In this document: positions 50,060-58,866 of the stretch, one piece after another
How positions within the stretch are numbered: the first letter of the stretch is position 1
How the letters are laid out: each line of letters starts with the position of its first letter
Source: Desulfobacterium sp.
GTDB lineage: Bacteria > Desulfobacterota > Desulfobacteria > Desulfobacterales > Desulfobacteraceae
Assembly: GCA_016342325.1 (NCBI GenBank)
Contig: JAEINR010000021.1
Span: 1 to 64,000 of the forward strand
Reading direction: 5' to 3'
DNA length: 64,000 nt
The notes under the pieces: model-generated
Databases searched by the model: none
Told to the model about the DNA's origin: nothing
The model's input: only the letters and a program-made list of their open reading frames with translations
Translations under genes and position numbers: made by a program

Positions 50060-51211
50060 TTAAAATCCTGACAGTTTTGCGATCACATCGCTCATCACCT
50101 CATTGGCGCCGCCGCCGATGGAGATGAGTCTCGAATCCCTGAAGGCCCGGGATACCCGCATTTCGTTCATGAATCCCATGCCGCCGTGCATCTGGAGGCA
50201 GCCGTCCATCACTTTGTTGAGAAGGGTGCCGCCCATGAGCTTGCCCATGGAGATCTCCTTTGACGCGTCCTGGCCCGCCATCTTCATCCGCACGATGTGG
50301 TAGGTGAGCTGCTGGAGGGCTTCGATCTCGGTGAGCCACTCCACAATCCGGTGGCGGAGGATCTGTTTTTTGATCAATGGCTTTCCAAACACCACCCGTC
50401 CCTTGAGATACTCGATGGTCTCGTCGATCATCTCCCGGGCACCGATGTAGGAGAGGGGCAGGGCGCTGAACCGTTCGTGCTGGAACTGCATCATCTGGTG
50501 GATAAAGCCTTCGCCCTCGGTGCCGATGAGGTTCTCGGCCGGGATCTTCATGTTGTCGAAAAAGAGCTCGGCCGTGTCGCTGGACCGCATGCCCAGCTTG
50601 TCGAGCTTCTTGCTCACGTGATATCCCGCAATGTCGGTGGGGACCACAAACAAGGAGAAGCTGTGGTAACCGGGATCGTCGCTGGTCCGGGCAAGGAGCG
50701 TGAGGAAATCAGCCTGGAGGCCGTTGGTGATAAAGGTCTTTGACCCGTTGAGAATGTAGTGGTCCCCCTCTTTCTTGGCAAAGGTCTTGAGGGCTGCCAC
50801 GTCCGAACCGGCATCGGGCTCGGTCACGGCAATGGCGGCCACCATCTCGCCCTTGAGGGCGGGCTTGAGGTAGGTCTGTTTCAGGTATTCGGAGCCAAAA
50901 TCGTAGATGGACGGGGTGGCCATGTTGGACTGGACCGCAATGGCCATGGGGATGCCGCCGCACTGGATCCTGGCAAACTCCTCCAGCACAACGGTCTCGT
51001 ACCAGTAGTCCAGGCCCTCGCCCCCGTATTCCTCGTCGTAGCGGATGCCGATGAAGCCCAGCTCCCCCATTTTCTTGAACAGATCGTGGAGGGGGGTCAT
51101 GCCCGCCTCTTCCCACTCTTCAACATGGGGGTTGATCTCCTTGTTGACAAAATCCCTCACAGCCTTTCGAACCAGTTCATGCTCTTTGGTAAAGTAGATG
51201 TCGCTTCCCAT
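50060..51211 (-). CDS. Acyl-CoA dehydrogenase (AtuD/citronellyl-CoA dehydrogenase-like position)
   Basis: FAD-dependent dehydrogenase of 383 residues. It has IAVTEPDAGSDVAALKTFAK, LNGSKTFITNGLQADFL, TVL-type region LEEFARIQCGGIPMAIAVQ, LIGTEGEGFIHQMMQFQHER and the C-terminal MHGGMGFMNEMRVSRAFRDS. It differs clearly from the paralogue at 46005. It lies beside AtuA and the carboxylase genes, so a branched acyl-CoA such as citronellyl- or isovaleryl-CoA is a plausible substrate. AAGGAC precedes the ATG. Confidence 0.92.
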   Translation of the reverse strand: MGSDIYFTKEHELVRKAVRDFVNKEINPHVEEWEEAGMTPLHDLFKKMGELGFIGIRYDEEYGGEGLDYWYETVVLEEFARIQCGGIPMAIAVQSNMATPSIYDFGSEYLKQTYLKPALKGEMVAAIAVTEPDAGSDVAALKTFAKKEGDHYILNGSKTFITNGLQADFLTLLARTSDDPGYHSFSLFVVPTDIAGYHVSKKLDKLGMRSSDTAELFFDNMKIPAENLIGTEGEGFIHQMMQFQHERFSALPLSYIGAREMIDETIEYLKGRVVFGKPLIKKQILRHRIVEWLTEIEALQQLTYHIVRMKMAGQDASKEISMGKLMGGTLLNKVMDGCLQMHGGMGFMNEMRVSRAFRDSRLISIGGGANEVMSDVIAKLSGF

Positions 51212-51291
51212 GGGTATATGTCCTTATGTTGGTAAAGTTAAAGTTAAAGGGTATCAGAGAACCTTTTTGAATCCGGGGTGACCCGGTTAAG

Positions 51292-53049
51292 TTATCCTAG
51301 GATGGCGGCCGGCACCTTGATCCGTTTTGCCCTGAGATACTCGCCCAGGGTTTTTGCCTGGGGATCGGTCCTGACGGAGGCGGCAACCCCTTCTCCCAGA
51401 ACCCCTTTTATGTAGAAATTGAGGGCCAGAAGATTGGGGAACTCGTGTCGGTCGATCTCAAACGCCTCCATGTCGGGCAGCAGTTGTTTCAGCCGCTGGC
51501 AGGTCAAAAAATCGTATAGAAATGAGAAGGCCTTTGGATCCTTTGCCCAGACTCCCAGGTTGGCATTGCCGCCCTTGTCCCCGGACCGGGTGCCGAACAA
51601 TTGTCCCAGGGGAATTTCCGTGAGCTCATCCATGGCCACCGCTTCCATCTCCATGGTCACAGGGTCCACCGTGACGGTCTCGCCCATGGGGTCAACGCTG
51701 TCCACAATAAGCTCAGTGTTGTTGACAAACACCTTTTCCTGGATGAACTTTTTGCTGACAAGGGTGGGCCAGTGCTGGATGGCCGGGCTTGCCTTGGATG
51801 GGGGGGCGGTGAGGGTGAAGCCCGGGATGCTCGACAGGGCGAGCTCCACAAGCTTTGCGGAGAAGAGCTTTCCCACCTTTTTCTGGTCCGGGTCCATGAG
51901 GCAGATCCTGAGCTGTGCCAGGGCCTCGTCGTTGTTTTTCGGGTCCAATTTGTCCGACCGGATCAGCTGGACGTCCACGGCGGCGAATTGATCTTTTCCC
52001 CCGAGAAGATCGAACAGGGCCTCCTCAACCAGGGCCGCCTTTTTTTCAATGTCAAGGCCAGTCAACACAACGGTCATGGTGTTGCGAAACCCCCATAAAT
52101 TATTGATGCACATCTTGGAGAAGGGGGTGGGCGGCTCGCCCTTGGTGTTTGATGCCGCCACCCGGTCCTTGCCCGCCTGTTCCAGGCGGATGGTGTCGAA
52201 CCGTGCCGTGACGTCCGGGGTGAGGTAGCCGGGTTCCCGTATCTCGTACATGAGCTGGGCCGTGACCGTACCCACCGAGACAAGGCCGCCCGTGCCCGGG
52301 TGCTTGGTGATCACAAACGATCCGTCTTCATGGATCTCGGCAATGGGAAATCCCATGTTTTTAAAGGACGGTACTTCGTCAAAGAAGGAGTAGTTGCCCC
52401 CGGTGGCCTGGGTGCCGCACTCGATGATGTGGCCGGCGGCATAGGCCCCGGCCAGTCGGTCCCAGTCATCCTTTTTCCAGCCGAACTTCCAGGCGGCAGG
52501 ACCGGAAACAAGGGCGGCGTCCGCGATTCGTCCGCCCACCACGATGTCCGCCCCCTGGTCCAGGGCCGTTGTGATTCCCCAGCCCCCCAGGTAGGCGTTG
52601 GCCGTGATGGACTGGGCCTTTGCTTCTTTCAGGGGGATGTTCTTGTCCAGGTGGGAGAACAACTCTCCCTTTTCTTGCAGGTCGCCAAGCCTTGGCAGGA
52701 GATCGTCCCCCTCAATGCAGGCGATGATTGGGCTGATGCCCAGGGCCTTTGCGATCTTGCCAAGTTCTGCTGCAAGTCCTTTGGGGTTGAGGCCGCCGGC
52801 GTTGGCAACGATCCGGATCCCTTTTTCCATGCAGGCGCCCATCACCCCTTCCATCTGTTTCAGGAAGGGGGTGGCATAGCCGGCTTCCGGGGACTTCATC
52901 TTCATGCGGAAGAGTAGGGCCATGGTCAGTTCTGCCAGGTAATCCCCTGTGAGTACATCGATCCTGCCGCCTTCAATGAGCTCCTTGGCCGCAGTCATGC
53001 GGTCTCCCAGAAAGCCGCTGCAATTTGCGATGATCAGTTTCTCGGTCAT
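51292..53049 (-). CDS. atuA: Acyclic terpene utilization AtuA family protein (DUF1446)
   Basis: Protein of 585 residues with the AtuA/DUF1446 N-terminal domain: IANCSGFLGDRMTAAKELIE, LTGDYLAELTMALLFRMKMK, RIVANAGGLNPKGLAAELGK, and QATGGNYSFFDEVPSF. The C-terminal ~110 residues (IPLGQLFGTRSGDKGGNANL, GVWAKDPKAFSFLYDFLTC) are the small second domain. AtuA is needed for citronellol/geraniol growth in Pseudomonas, but its reaction is unproved. It is in the run enoyl-CoA hydratase, AtuA, dehydrogenase. GGAGAG precedes the ATG. Confidence 0.88.
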   Translation of the reverse strand: MTEKLIIANCSGFLGDRMTAAKELIEGGRIDVLTGDYLAELTMALLFRMKMKSPEAGYATPFLKQMEGVMGACMEKGIRIVANAGGLNPKGLAAELGKIAKALGISPIIACIEGDDLLPRLGDLQEKGELFSHLDKNIPLKEAKAQSITANAYLGGWGITTALDQGADIVVGGRIADAALVSGPAAWKFGWKKDDWDRLAGAYAAGHIIECGTQATGGNYSFFDEVPSFKNMGFPIAEIHEDGSFVITKHPGTGGLVSVGTVTAQLMYEIREPGYLTPDVTARFDTIRLEQAGKDRVAASNTKGEPPTPFSKMCINNLWGFRNTMTVVLTGLDIEKKAALVEEALFDLLGGKDQFAAVDVQLIRSDKLDPKNNDEALAQLRICLMDPDQKKVGKLFSAKLVELALSSIPGFTLTAPPSKASPAIQHWPTLVSKKFIQEKVFVNNTELIVDSVDPMGETVTVDPVTMEMEAVAMDELTEIPLGQLFGTRSGDKGGNANLGVWAKDPKAFSFLYDFLTCQRLKQLLPDMEAFEIDRHEFPNLLALNFYIKGVLGEGVAASVRTDPQAKTLGEYLRAKRIKVPAAILG

Positions 53050-53060
53050 GGTCTCTCCTT

Positions 53061-53834
53061 TTACTCGCCTGTGAAGACGGGCTTGCGTTTTTCGAGAAAG
53101 GCGGTGATCCCCTCTGTGGCGTCCTTGGTTGTGGCCACCTTTGCGAGCTGGTCCGACAGATGGTTGACCGCCTCCCCAAGCTCCATGCCTTCAACGGCGT
53201 TAAAGGCCTTTTTGCCAAGGGCCAGGCCAATGGGACTCTTTGCGGCCAGGGCGGACAGCACCTTGTCGACCTCGTTGTCAAAGCTTTCTTTGGGCACCAT
53301 CCGGGTGATCATGCCCATATCCAGGGCCTGCTTTGCCGTGAGTTTCTCACCCATCAGGATCATCTCCATGGCTTTTTTCCGCAGTACATTTCTGAAAATC
53401 AGGGCACCGATCATCATGGGAAACAGCCCCACGTTCACCTCCGGGGTGCCGAACAGGACATCCTCCCGTGCGATCACCATGTCGCAGGCCAGCATGAACC
53501 CGGTGCCCCCGGCAAGACAGTGGCCGTTGATCCTTGCCACCGTCGGCTTTGGAAACTGGTAAAGCCTGGTGAGAAGCCGGGCATAGCTTTGGAACATATC
53601 CGCCGCGCCCGCTGTTGCCATGTCGCCCCCAAGGTCGGCTCCGGAACAGAAGACCCGGTTGCCCGCTCCTGTGATGCAGACCACCCTTACCGCCGGGTTG
53701 TTTTCAGCCCTGTCCAGGTAATCAAGGAAGAGCCTGACTGCCTGGCCGGAGATGGCGTTGCGGTGGGCTTCACGGTTGATGGTGATATGGGCGATGGCCT
53801 CGTCCCTGGAATATATAAGGTCGGTTTCCGTCAT
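53061..53834 (-). CDS. Enoyl-CoA hydratase/isomerase family protein (AtuE/LiuC-like)
   Basis: Crotonase-fold hydratase of 257 residues. The oxyanion-hole segments are AGNRVFCSGADLGGDM and GHCLAGGTGFMLACDMVIAR. The Glu at FGTPEVNVGLFPMM is one of the catalytic pair. Among Atu/Liu proteins the role would be hydration of isohexenylglutaconyl- or methylglutaconyl-CoA produced by the carboxylase encoded next door. It precedes AtuA by 11 bp and follows the repeat block. AGGGAG precedes the ATG. Confidence 0.88.
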   Translation of the reverse strand: MTETDLIYSRDEAIAHITINREAHRNAISGQAVRLFLDYLDRAENNPAVRVVCITGAGNRVFCSGADLGGDMATAGAADMFQSYARLLTRLYQFPKPTVARINGHCLAGGTGFMLACDMVIAREDVLFGTPEVNVGLFPMMIGALIFRNVLRKKAMEMILMGEKLTAKQALDMGMITRMVPKESFDNEVDKVLSALAAKSPIGLALGKKAFNAVEGMELGEAVNHLSDQLAKVATTKDATEGITAFLEKRKPVFTGE

Positions 53835-53883
53835 AACACTCCCTCCTTAATAAAGGGTTATCTTTTTGCTTAGCAATAACGAC

Positions 53884-53945
53884 AATAAGCTAGGCCTGTC
53901 CTCGCATTCTTTCGGTAATAAGCGAATAAGCTAGGCCTGACCCCG
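53884..53945 (-). repeat. GGGGTCAGGCCTAGCTTATT-type repeat, two inverted copies, one overlapping a stop codon
   Basis: On the minus strand, GGGGTCAGGCCTAGCTTATT (53944-53925) and GGACAGGCCTAGCTTATT (53901-53884) are about 41 bp apart. In the first, the TAG is the stop codon of the biotin carrier gene, whose last codons (CGG GGT CAG GCC TAG) belong to the repeat. Confidence 0.75.
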
Positions 53946-54437
53946 TATGTCGACCAGAATTTCACCCGGCATCACCTTGTCGCCCTCGGCCACGTTCACG
54001 CTTGTGACCTCACCTGGGTAAGGGGCGGTGAGGGTGGTCTCCATCTTCATGGCCGATACCGTTACCACGGCATCTCCTTTTTCCACCTGGTCCCCGGGAC
54101 TTACAGCCACGAGGATCACCACGGCCGGCATGGGCGGGGTCACCTCGGTTTCGGCCGAGGCCATGCCCTTGCCGCTGGTTTTTCTCCTTTCAGCCAGATC
54201 CGCGTCCCGGACCGTGAAGGTCCGTCCTTCGATCATGACGATCTTGCCGTCATCGGTTCGTGTGACATGGGCATTAAAGGTTTGTCCGTTCACCTGGATG
54301 GCGATCTTATGATCCGAGATCCGTGCAAAAGAGACCTCAAACGCGTCCTGGTTCCTGGCGGCCTCAAAGCTGTTGTCGCCGGTGATATCCACATGGACCG
54401 GATCGGTCCTGTCGTTGATGGTCAGATTGTATTCCAC
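53931..54437 (-). CDS. Biotin carboxyl carrier (BCCP/BT-domain) protein of an acyl-CoA carboxylase
   Basis: Stand-alone biotin carrier, 168 residues. Residues ~90-168 are the biotinyl domain with the biotin lysine in VVTVSAMKMETTLTAPYPGE. Residues 1-85 form a BT-like beta domain (NGQTFNAHVTRTDDGKIVMI). In Pseudomonas AtuF/LiuD the same modules are fused to the biotin carboxylase; here they are a separate gene, 18 bp after the carboxylase stop. The start is GTG with GGAGGG upstream. Its C-terminal DIRGQA is encoded by a dispersed repeat. Confidence 0.88.
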   Translation of the reverse strand: MEYNLTINDRTDPVHVDITGDNSFEAARNQDAFEVSFARISDHKIAIQVNGQTFNAHVTRTDDGKIVMIEGRTFTVRDADLAERRKTSGKGMASAETEVTPPMPAVVILVAVSPGDQVEKGDAVVTVSAMKMETTLTAPYPGEVTSVNVAEGDKVMPGEILVDIRGQA

Positions 54438-54455
54438 AATACCCTCCAGATGCGA

Positions 54456-55943
54456 TTAGAGTTTCCAGTTCCCAAGGGTCTGGAACGGGGTGGCCACAGT
54501 GTCGTTGGCAGCTGCCTGAGCCGTGGCGGACTTCGGGGGCGCAAGTTCGTCGGCAATAAAGGCGAGCATGGCCATGGCGTCTCCAGCGTCCCCCGGATGC
54601 CAGTCCGAGAAGTGCTGATCAATGAAGTTGGTGAACACCTCCCCTTGGACAAAGGGCTCTGACCGGAGCAGATCCATCAAAAAGTCGGTTGGGGTGCGGA
54701 CTCCCAGGATGACATACTCCTTTAACGCCTTGACCATCTTGGCAATGGCAAGTTCCCTGGACTCGGCATGGACCACCAGCTTGGAGAGGATGGGATCGTA
54801 CTCCACCGGCACCTCGGCCCCGGAATATACCCCGCAGTCGTTCCGGATGCCCGGCCCCTTGGGCTCCTCCAGAAAATCAATCCTGCCCGGGCAGGGGAAA
54901 AAATCCTTTTCAGGATCCTCTGCATAGATCCGGCATTCGATGGAATGGCCCCGGGGGACAATCTCCTTTTGGGTGTATTCAAGGGGGTTGCCTGCGGCGA
55001 TCTCCAGCTGCTGGCGAACAAGATCGATGCCCGTGGTCATCTCGGTGACGGGATGCTCCACCTGGAGCCGGGTGTTCATTTCCAGGAAATAGAAGTTGTT
55101 GGTTTCGTCCACCAGGAACTCCACGGTGCCGGCATTGACGTAGTCCGCAGCCTTGGCCGCGGCCACTGCGGCATTGCCCATCTCCTGTCTCAGTTCCGGG
55201 GTGAGGGCGGGGGACGGGGTCTCCTCGACGATCTTCTGGTGGCGCCGTTGCACCGAGCACTCCCGCTCGAAAAGGTGGATGGTGTTGCCGAAGGTGTCGG
55301 CCAGGATTTGGAACTCGATGTGCTTTGCCCGGGTAAAGAACTTTTCAATGTAGATGTCGCCATTGCCAAAGGCGTTTAGGGCTTCCCGGGAGGCGGCTTC
55401 CCAGGCCTCGACCATGTCGGCCGGGGCGTCGACCCTGCGGATGCCCTTGCCGCCGCCCCCGGCCGTGGCCTTGATCAGGACGGGGTATCCCAGGGCTTCT
55501 GCCTCCCTCAACAGGGTGGCAGGGTCGCTGGTTGTGCTGGTGAGTCCCGGGGTGACGGGGACGCCGCCCCGCACCATGATCTGTCTTGCCGTGATCTTGT
55601 CCCCCATCTCCTGGATCACCCGGGAGGGGGGGCCGATGAACACGAGCTTCTCCTGTTCGCATCTGTTTGCAAATTCGGGGTTTTCCGAGAGAAACCCGTA
55701 CCCGGGATGGATGGCCTGGGCGTTTGTTGCCTTTGCTGCCTCGATGATGGCATCGAGGTTGAGATAGCTTAAGCTGGGTTCCGGGGGGCCGATTCTTACG
55801 GCCTGGTCAGCCGCCAGCACGTGGGCGGCATGGACGTCGGCGTCTGAGTAAACCGCAACGGTTTTGATCCCCATCTCCCGGCAGGTGCTGATCACCCTCA
55901 GGGCAATTTCACCTCTGTTTGCTACCAATATTTTTTTGAACAT
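54456..55943 (-). CDS. accC: Biotin carboxylase subunit of an acyl-CoA carboxylase
   Basis: ATP-grasp enzyme that carboxylates biotin using bicarbonate. Residues ~1-450 are the biotin carboxylase core: ILVANRGEIALRVISTCREM, HPGYGFLSENPEFANRCEQE, IKATAGGGGKGIRRVDAPAD, EFLVDETNNFYFLEMNTRLQ, and the EHPVTEMTTGIDLV. At 495 residues it lacks the BT and biotinyl domains, which are encoded next as a separate gene. AAGGAAATCG precedes the ATG. The carboxyltransferase gene precedes it by 29 bp, so the three encode one carboxylase. Confidence 0.93.
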   Translation of the reverse strand: MFKKILVANRGEIALRVISTCREMGIKTVAVYSDADVHAAHVLAADQAVRIGPPEPSLSYLNLDAIIEAAKATNAQAIHPGYGFLSENPEFANRCEQEKLVFIGPPSRVIQEMGDKITARQIMVRGGVPVTPGLTSTTSDPATLLREAEALGYPVLIKATAGGGGKGIRRVDAPADMVEAWEAASREALNAFGNGDIYIEKFFTRAKHIEFQILADTFGNTIHLFERECSVQRRHQKIVEETPSPALTPELRQEMGNAAVAAAKAADYVNAGTVEFLVDETNNFYFLEMNTRLQVEHPVTEMTTGIDLVRQQLEIAAGNPLEYTQKEIVPRGHSIECRIYAEDPEKDFFPCPGRIDFLEEPKGPGIRNDCGVYSGAEVPVEYDPILSKLVVHAESRELAIAKMVKALKEYVILGVRTPTDFLMDLLRSEPFVQGEVFTNFIDQHFSDWHPGDAGDAMAMLAFIADELAPPKSATAQAAANDTVATPFQTLGNWKL

Positions 55944-55972
55944 GATCGATTTCCTTATGGGGGGCCAAGGGT

Positions 55973-57589
55973 TTACATTCTAAAGACGCCGTATCCGTGT
56001 ACATCGTCCCGGATGGGGGCGTTGAGGGCGGCCGATATGGCAAGTCCCAGAACGTCCCGTGTCTTGGCCGGATCGATGATGCCGTCGTCCCAGAGCTGGG
56101 AGGTGGCGTAATAGGCATTGCCCTCCTTCAGGGCATTGGCCATCACAGGCTCTTTGATGAAGTTGACCTCCTCCTCGGTCATGGGGTCCAGGCCCATGCG
56201 TTTGCGCTGGTCATTGGTGATGGTGATCAGGACATCGGCGGCCTGGGCTCCGCCCATGACACCGATCTGGGAGTTGGGCCAGGTCCAGAGGAACCGTGGA
56301 GAATATGCCCGGCCGCACATGGCGTAGTTGCCGGCCCCAAACGAGGCCCCCACGACCATGGTGAACTTGGGTACCGTGGCCGTTGACACGGCATTGACCA
56401 TCTTGTGGCCGTCTTTGGTGATGCCGCCCCGCTCATACTCCTTGCCCACGATGAAGCCGTTGATGTTCTGGAGGAACAGCAGGGGGATTTTGCGCTTGTC
56501 GCAGAGCTGGATGAACTGGGTCGCCTTTTGGGCGCTGTCTGAAAAGAGAATCCCGTTGTTGCCAAGGATCCCCACAGGATAGCCGTGGATGTTGGCCCAG
56601 CCGGTCACTATGGTGGGACCGAACATCTCCTTGAATTCCAGGAATCGGCTGCCGTCCACGATCCGTGCGATCACTTCCCGGATGTCATAGGGCTTTGAAA
56701 GGTCGGGGCTCACGATGCCGTAGAGTTCTTTGGGATCGTAGAGGGGCGGTTCCGGTGGTGTCATGGTGAGCCGGGACTTGTCGTTTTGGGGCAGGTTTTT
56801 TGCGATATTCCGGATGATTCGGATCGCTTCGGCATCATCCTCTGCATAGTAGTCCGACACCCCTGACTCACTGCAGTGCACCTCGGGCCCGCCGAGGTCG
56901 TTGGCCGAGACCTCTTCGCCTGTGGCCGCCTTGACCAGGGGGGGACCCCCCAGGAAGATGGCGCCATGGCCTTTGACATGGACGATGTCGTCGCACATGG
57001 CCACCCCGTAGGCACCGCCAGCCGTGCACAAGCCCATCACCCCGACGATCTGGGGAATGCCCATCTTGGACATCATGGCCTGGTTGCGGAAGACCCTGCC
57101 TCCGTCGTCCAGGTCGGGGAAGATTTCAGACTGCATGGGCAGAAATGCGCCGGAGGAATCCATGAGGTTGATCACGGGAAGGCGGTTTTCCATGGCAATG
57201 GTCTGGCCACGAAGGGTTTTCTTTACCCCCATGGGATAGACAGCACCGCCCTTGATGGTGGCATCGTTGATGCTGATGAAGCATTCTTTCCCCCCCACCA
57301 CGCCGATGCCGGTGACAATTCCTGCCTTGTGGATCTTGCCGTCGTACATCTCCTTGGCTGCAAGGGGCGCGATCTCCAGGAACGGGGTGTTCCTGTCCAG
57401 GAGAAGCTCCAGCTTCTTTTCGCAGGGCAGCTTGCCCGACTCCTCCTGGCGATGGAGGGCCTTTTCAGAGCGTTCGTGCATGGCCCTGTCCAACTCCTTG
57501 TCGAGATCCGCCACAAGGGCCGTCATCTCCTCATAATTTTTAGTGTACTCTTTTGAACCGACATCAACTCGTGTTTCAATAACATCCAT
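55973..57589 (-). CDS. Acyl-CoA carboxylase carboxyltransferase subunit (geranyl-/methylcrotonyl-CoA carboxylase beta-like)
   Basis: Moves the carboxyl from biotin to the gamma-carbon of a 3-methyl-enoyl-CoA. It is 538 residues. The crotonase-type halves show RNQAMMSKMGIPQIVGVMGL, GGAYGVAMCDDIVHVKGHGA, IFLGGPPLVKAATGEEVSAN and the second-half oxyanion segment GASFGAGNYAMCGRAYSPRF. The last fits the MCC/GCC branch (AtuC, LiuB), as does the start RVDVGSKEYTKNYEEM. It is first after the TetR regulator. AAAGGTG precedes the ATG. Choice between geranyl-CoA and methylcrotonyl-CoA cannot be made by eye. Confidence 0.92.
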   Translation of the reverse strand: MDVIETRVDVGSKEYTKNYEEMTALVADLDKELDRAMHERSEKALHRQEESGKLPCEKKLELLLDRNTPFLEIAPLAAKEMYDGKIHKAGIVTGIGVVGGKECFISINDATIKGGAVYPMGVKKTLRGQTIAMENRLPVINLMDSSGAFLPMQSEIFPDLDDGGRVFRNQAMMSKMGIPQIVGVMGLCTAGGAYGVAMCDDIVHVKGHGAIFLGGPPLVKAATGEEVSANDLGGPEVHCSESGVSDYYAEDDAEAIRIIRNIAKNLPQNDKSRLTMTPPEPPLYDPKELYGIVSPDLSKPYDIREVIARIVDGSRFLEFKEMFGPTIVTGWANIHGYPVGILGNNGILFSDSAQKATQFIQLCDKRKIPLLFLQNINGFIVGKEYERGGITKDGHKMVNAVSTATVPKFTMVVGASFGAGNYAMCGRAYSPRFLWTWPNSQIGVMGGAQAADVLITITNDQRKRMGLDPMTEEEVNFIKEPVMANALKEGNAYYATSQLWDDGIIDPAKTRDVLGLAISAALNAPIRDDVHGYGVFRM

Positions 57590-57674
57590 AGTCTTGCACC
57601 TTTCCTGGGTTCACTTTCCCATGGTATTGATATAGCGCTTTATGTTTCAGTCGATGGTGCTGTGAATCTTTCTT

Positions 57675-58310
57675 TTATTTGGATACCCTCCGCAGGCTCC
57701 AGTAGGAGGTTTCCTCCTCCCTGGGCTTGATTCCTTGGATGATGGTATCTATTAAAGGATCCACAAGCTCCATGAGATCGTCGGGTTTTCCCGTCATGAG
57801 CCAGGCGGTCACCACGTGTTCGATGGTGCCGATGATCATGGCCCGGACAAGGTAGGGGTTGGTATCTTCCTTGAACTCGCCTGAGGCCACTCCCGCTTCC
57901 ACGATGGTGGTGATGTTCCTGATGCCCCTGCGGATCACAAGATGGCCCTCGGTCTCAAGGAACCGTTTGTTGTGCTTGAGGATCAGCATGATGATGGCGG
58001 CAAAGTCGGGGTTGTCCTTGTAGGAGGTGAAAAAAAGGTAGATCACCGCCCTGAGCTGGTTGGCCGCCCCCCGGATCATCTTGAGGTGGAAATCGGTGGT
58101 CTCAAAGAGCTTGCTTGCCGTTGCAATGGGGATGGCAAAGAGCAGCCCTTCCTTTGTGGTGAAATATTCGTAGATGGAGGCTTCGGAGATCTTTGCAAGC
58201 TTTGCGATCTCGGCAATGGTTGCCTCCTGGAATCCTTTTTGGGCAAACACCTTTTCTGCCGCCCGCAGAATCTGTTCCTTTCGTACTTCGATTTTCTTGG
58301 AATTCGCCAT
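57675..58310 (-). CDS. TetR-family transcriptional regulator
   Basis: DNA-binding regulator, 211 residues. Residues ~8-55 are the TetR helix-turn-helix: RKEQILRAAEKVFAQKGFQE followed by ATIAEIAKLAKISEASIYEY, FTTKEGLLFAIP. The rest is the helical ligand domain. FadR/RutR-like dimers of this length often sense acyl-CoAs. It heads the Atu-like cluster on the minus strand, and a 10-bp inverted repeat flanking its own promoter suggests autoregulation. The closest functional parallel is AtuR, the TetR repressor of the atu genes, though the sequences were not compared. Confidence 0.88.
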   Translation of the reverse strand: MANSKKIEVRKEQILRAAEKVFAQKGFQEATIAEIAKLAKISEASIYEYFTTKEGLLFAIPIATASKLFETTDFHLKMIRGAANQLRAVIYLFFTSYKDNPDFAAIIMLILKHNKRFLETEGHLVIRRGIRNITTIVEAGVASGEFKEDTNPYLVRAMIIGTIEHVVTAWLMTGKPDDLMELVDPLIDTIIQGIKPREEETSYWSLRRVSK

Positions 58311-58389
58311 ACCGTCCTTGCTTTTATACTGTTTTGCATGGTCCTTATCTAAGGGCTTTCCTAACTTCTCTACCTTGAAATAAGTCTGA

Positions 58390-58438
58390 GACTTTTTATT
58401 TTGTATAGAAAATAGAGTGAGACTTGATAAAAAGTCAA
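58390..58438 (-). promoter_or_regulatory. Promoter and putative TetR operator of the acyl-CoA cluster
   Basis: GACTTTTTAT (58390-58399) and ATAAAAAGTC (58427-58436) are perfect 10-bp arms, with direct GAGACTT copies inside. On the minus strand TTGACT (58438-58433), an 18-bp spacer and TATTTT (58414-58409) form a likely promoter for tetR. The operator overlaps it. Confidence 0.5.
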
Positions 58439-58866
58439 CAGGTTTTTTCGCAATCGTCTATTTTCTTTGTGGTAAGTAGTTGAAAGTTACCGTTTAAACA
58501 GCGTTTTTTTCTTTGTGACGATGAATGCGCTAAAATGAGGGGTAAGTTGGGCTTTTAGGTAGAAAAGATAGTGGTACTTTAGGCTGTTGGTTTGTGAGGG
58601 TAGTCATTGATATGATAACTATAATCTGAAGGTTGTTCCGTGGTAGTAGGGGTCGGTAATGGAAGGAAAGTAGGTAAAATAGAGTGGTGCATGCATTCCT
58701 GCTTTGCCATGGGGGTGTTTTTTTCGCCGCCTTGTCCGGATGGTTGCCTGGCCCTGTTTGCAAAAGGGTATCTTCAAACCGTGGAATCTGATATAAAACC
58801 TCACTTGGTGTGATAACAACGGAAGGTACGAACTTCCAATAAAAACAGATAGGAAACAAGAAAGCC
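58439..58866. other. AT-rich intergenic region, no gene
   Basis: 428 bp between the tetR promoter and guanine deaminase. It is AT-rich with many short T-runs. The track's ORFs here are short and lack ribosome sites. It should hold the guanine deaminase promoter, but no convincing -35/-10 pair or known motif was found. Confidence 0.6.
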
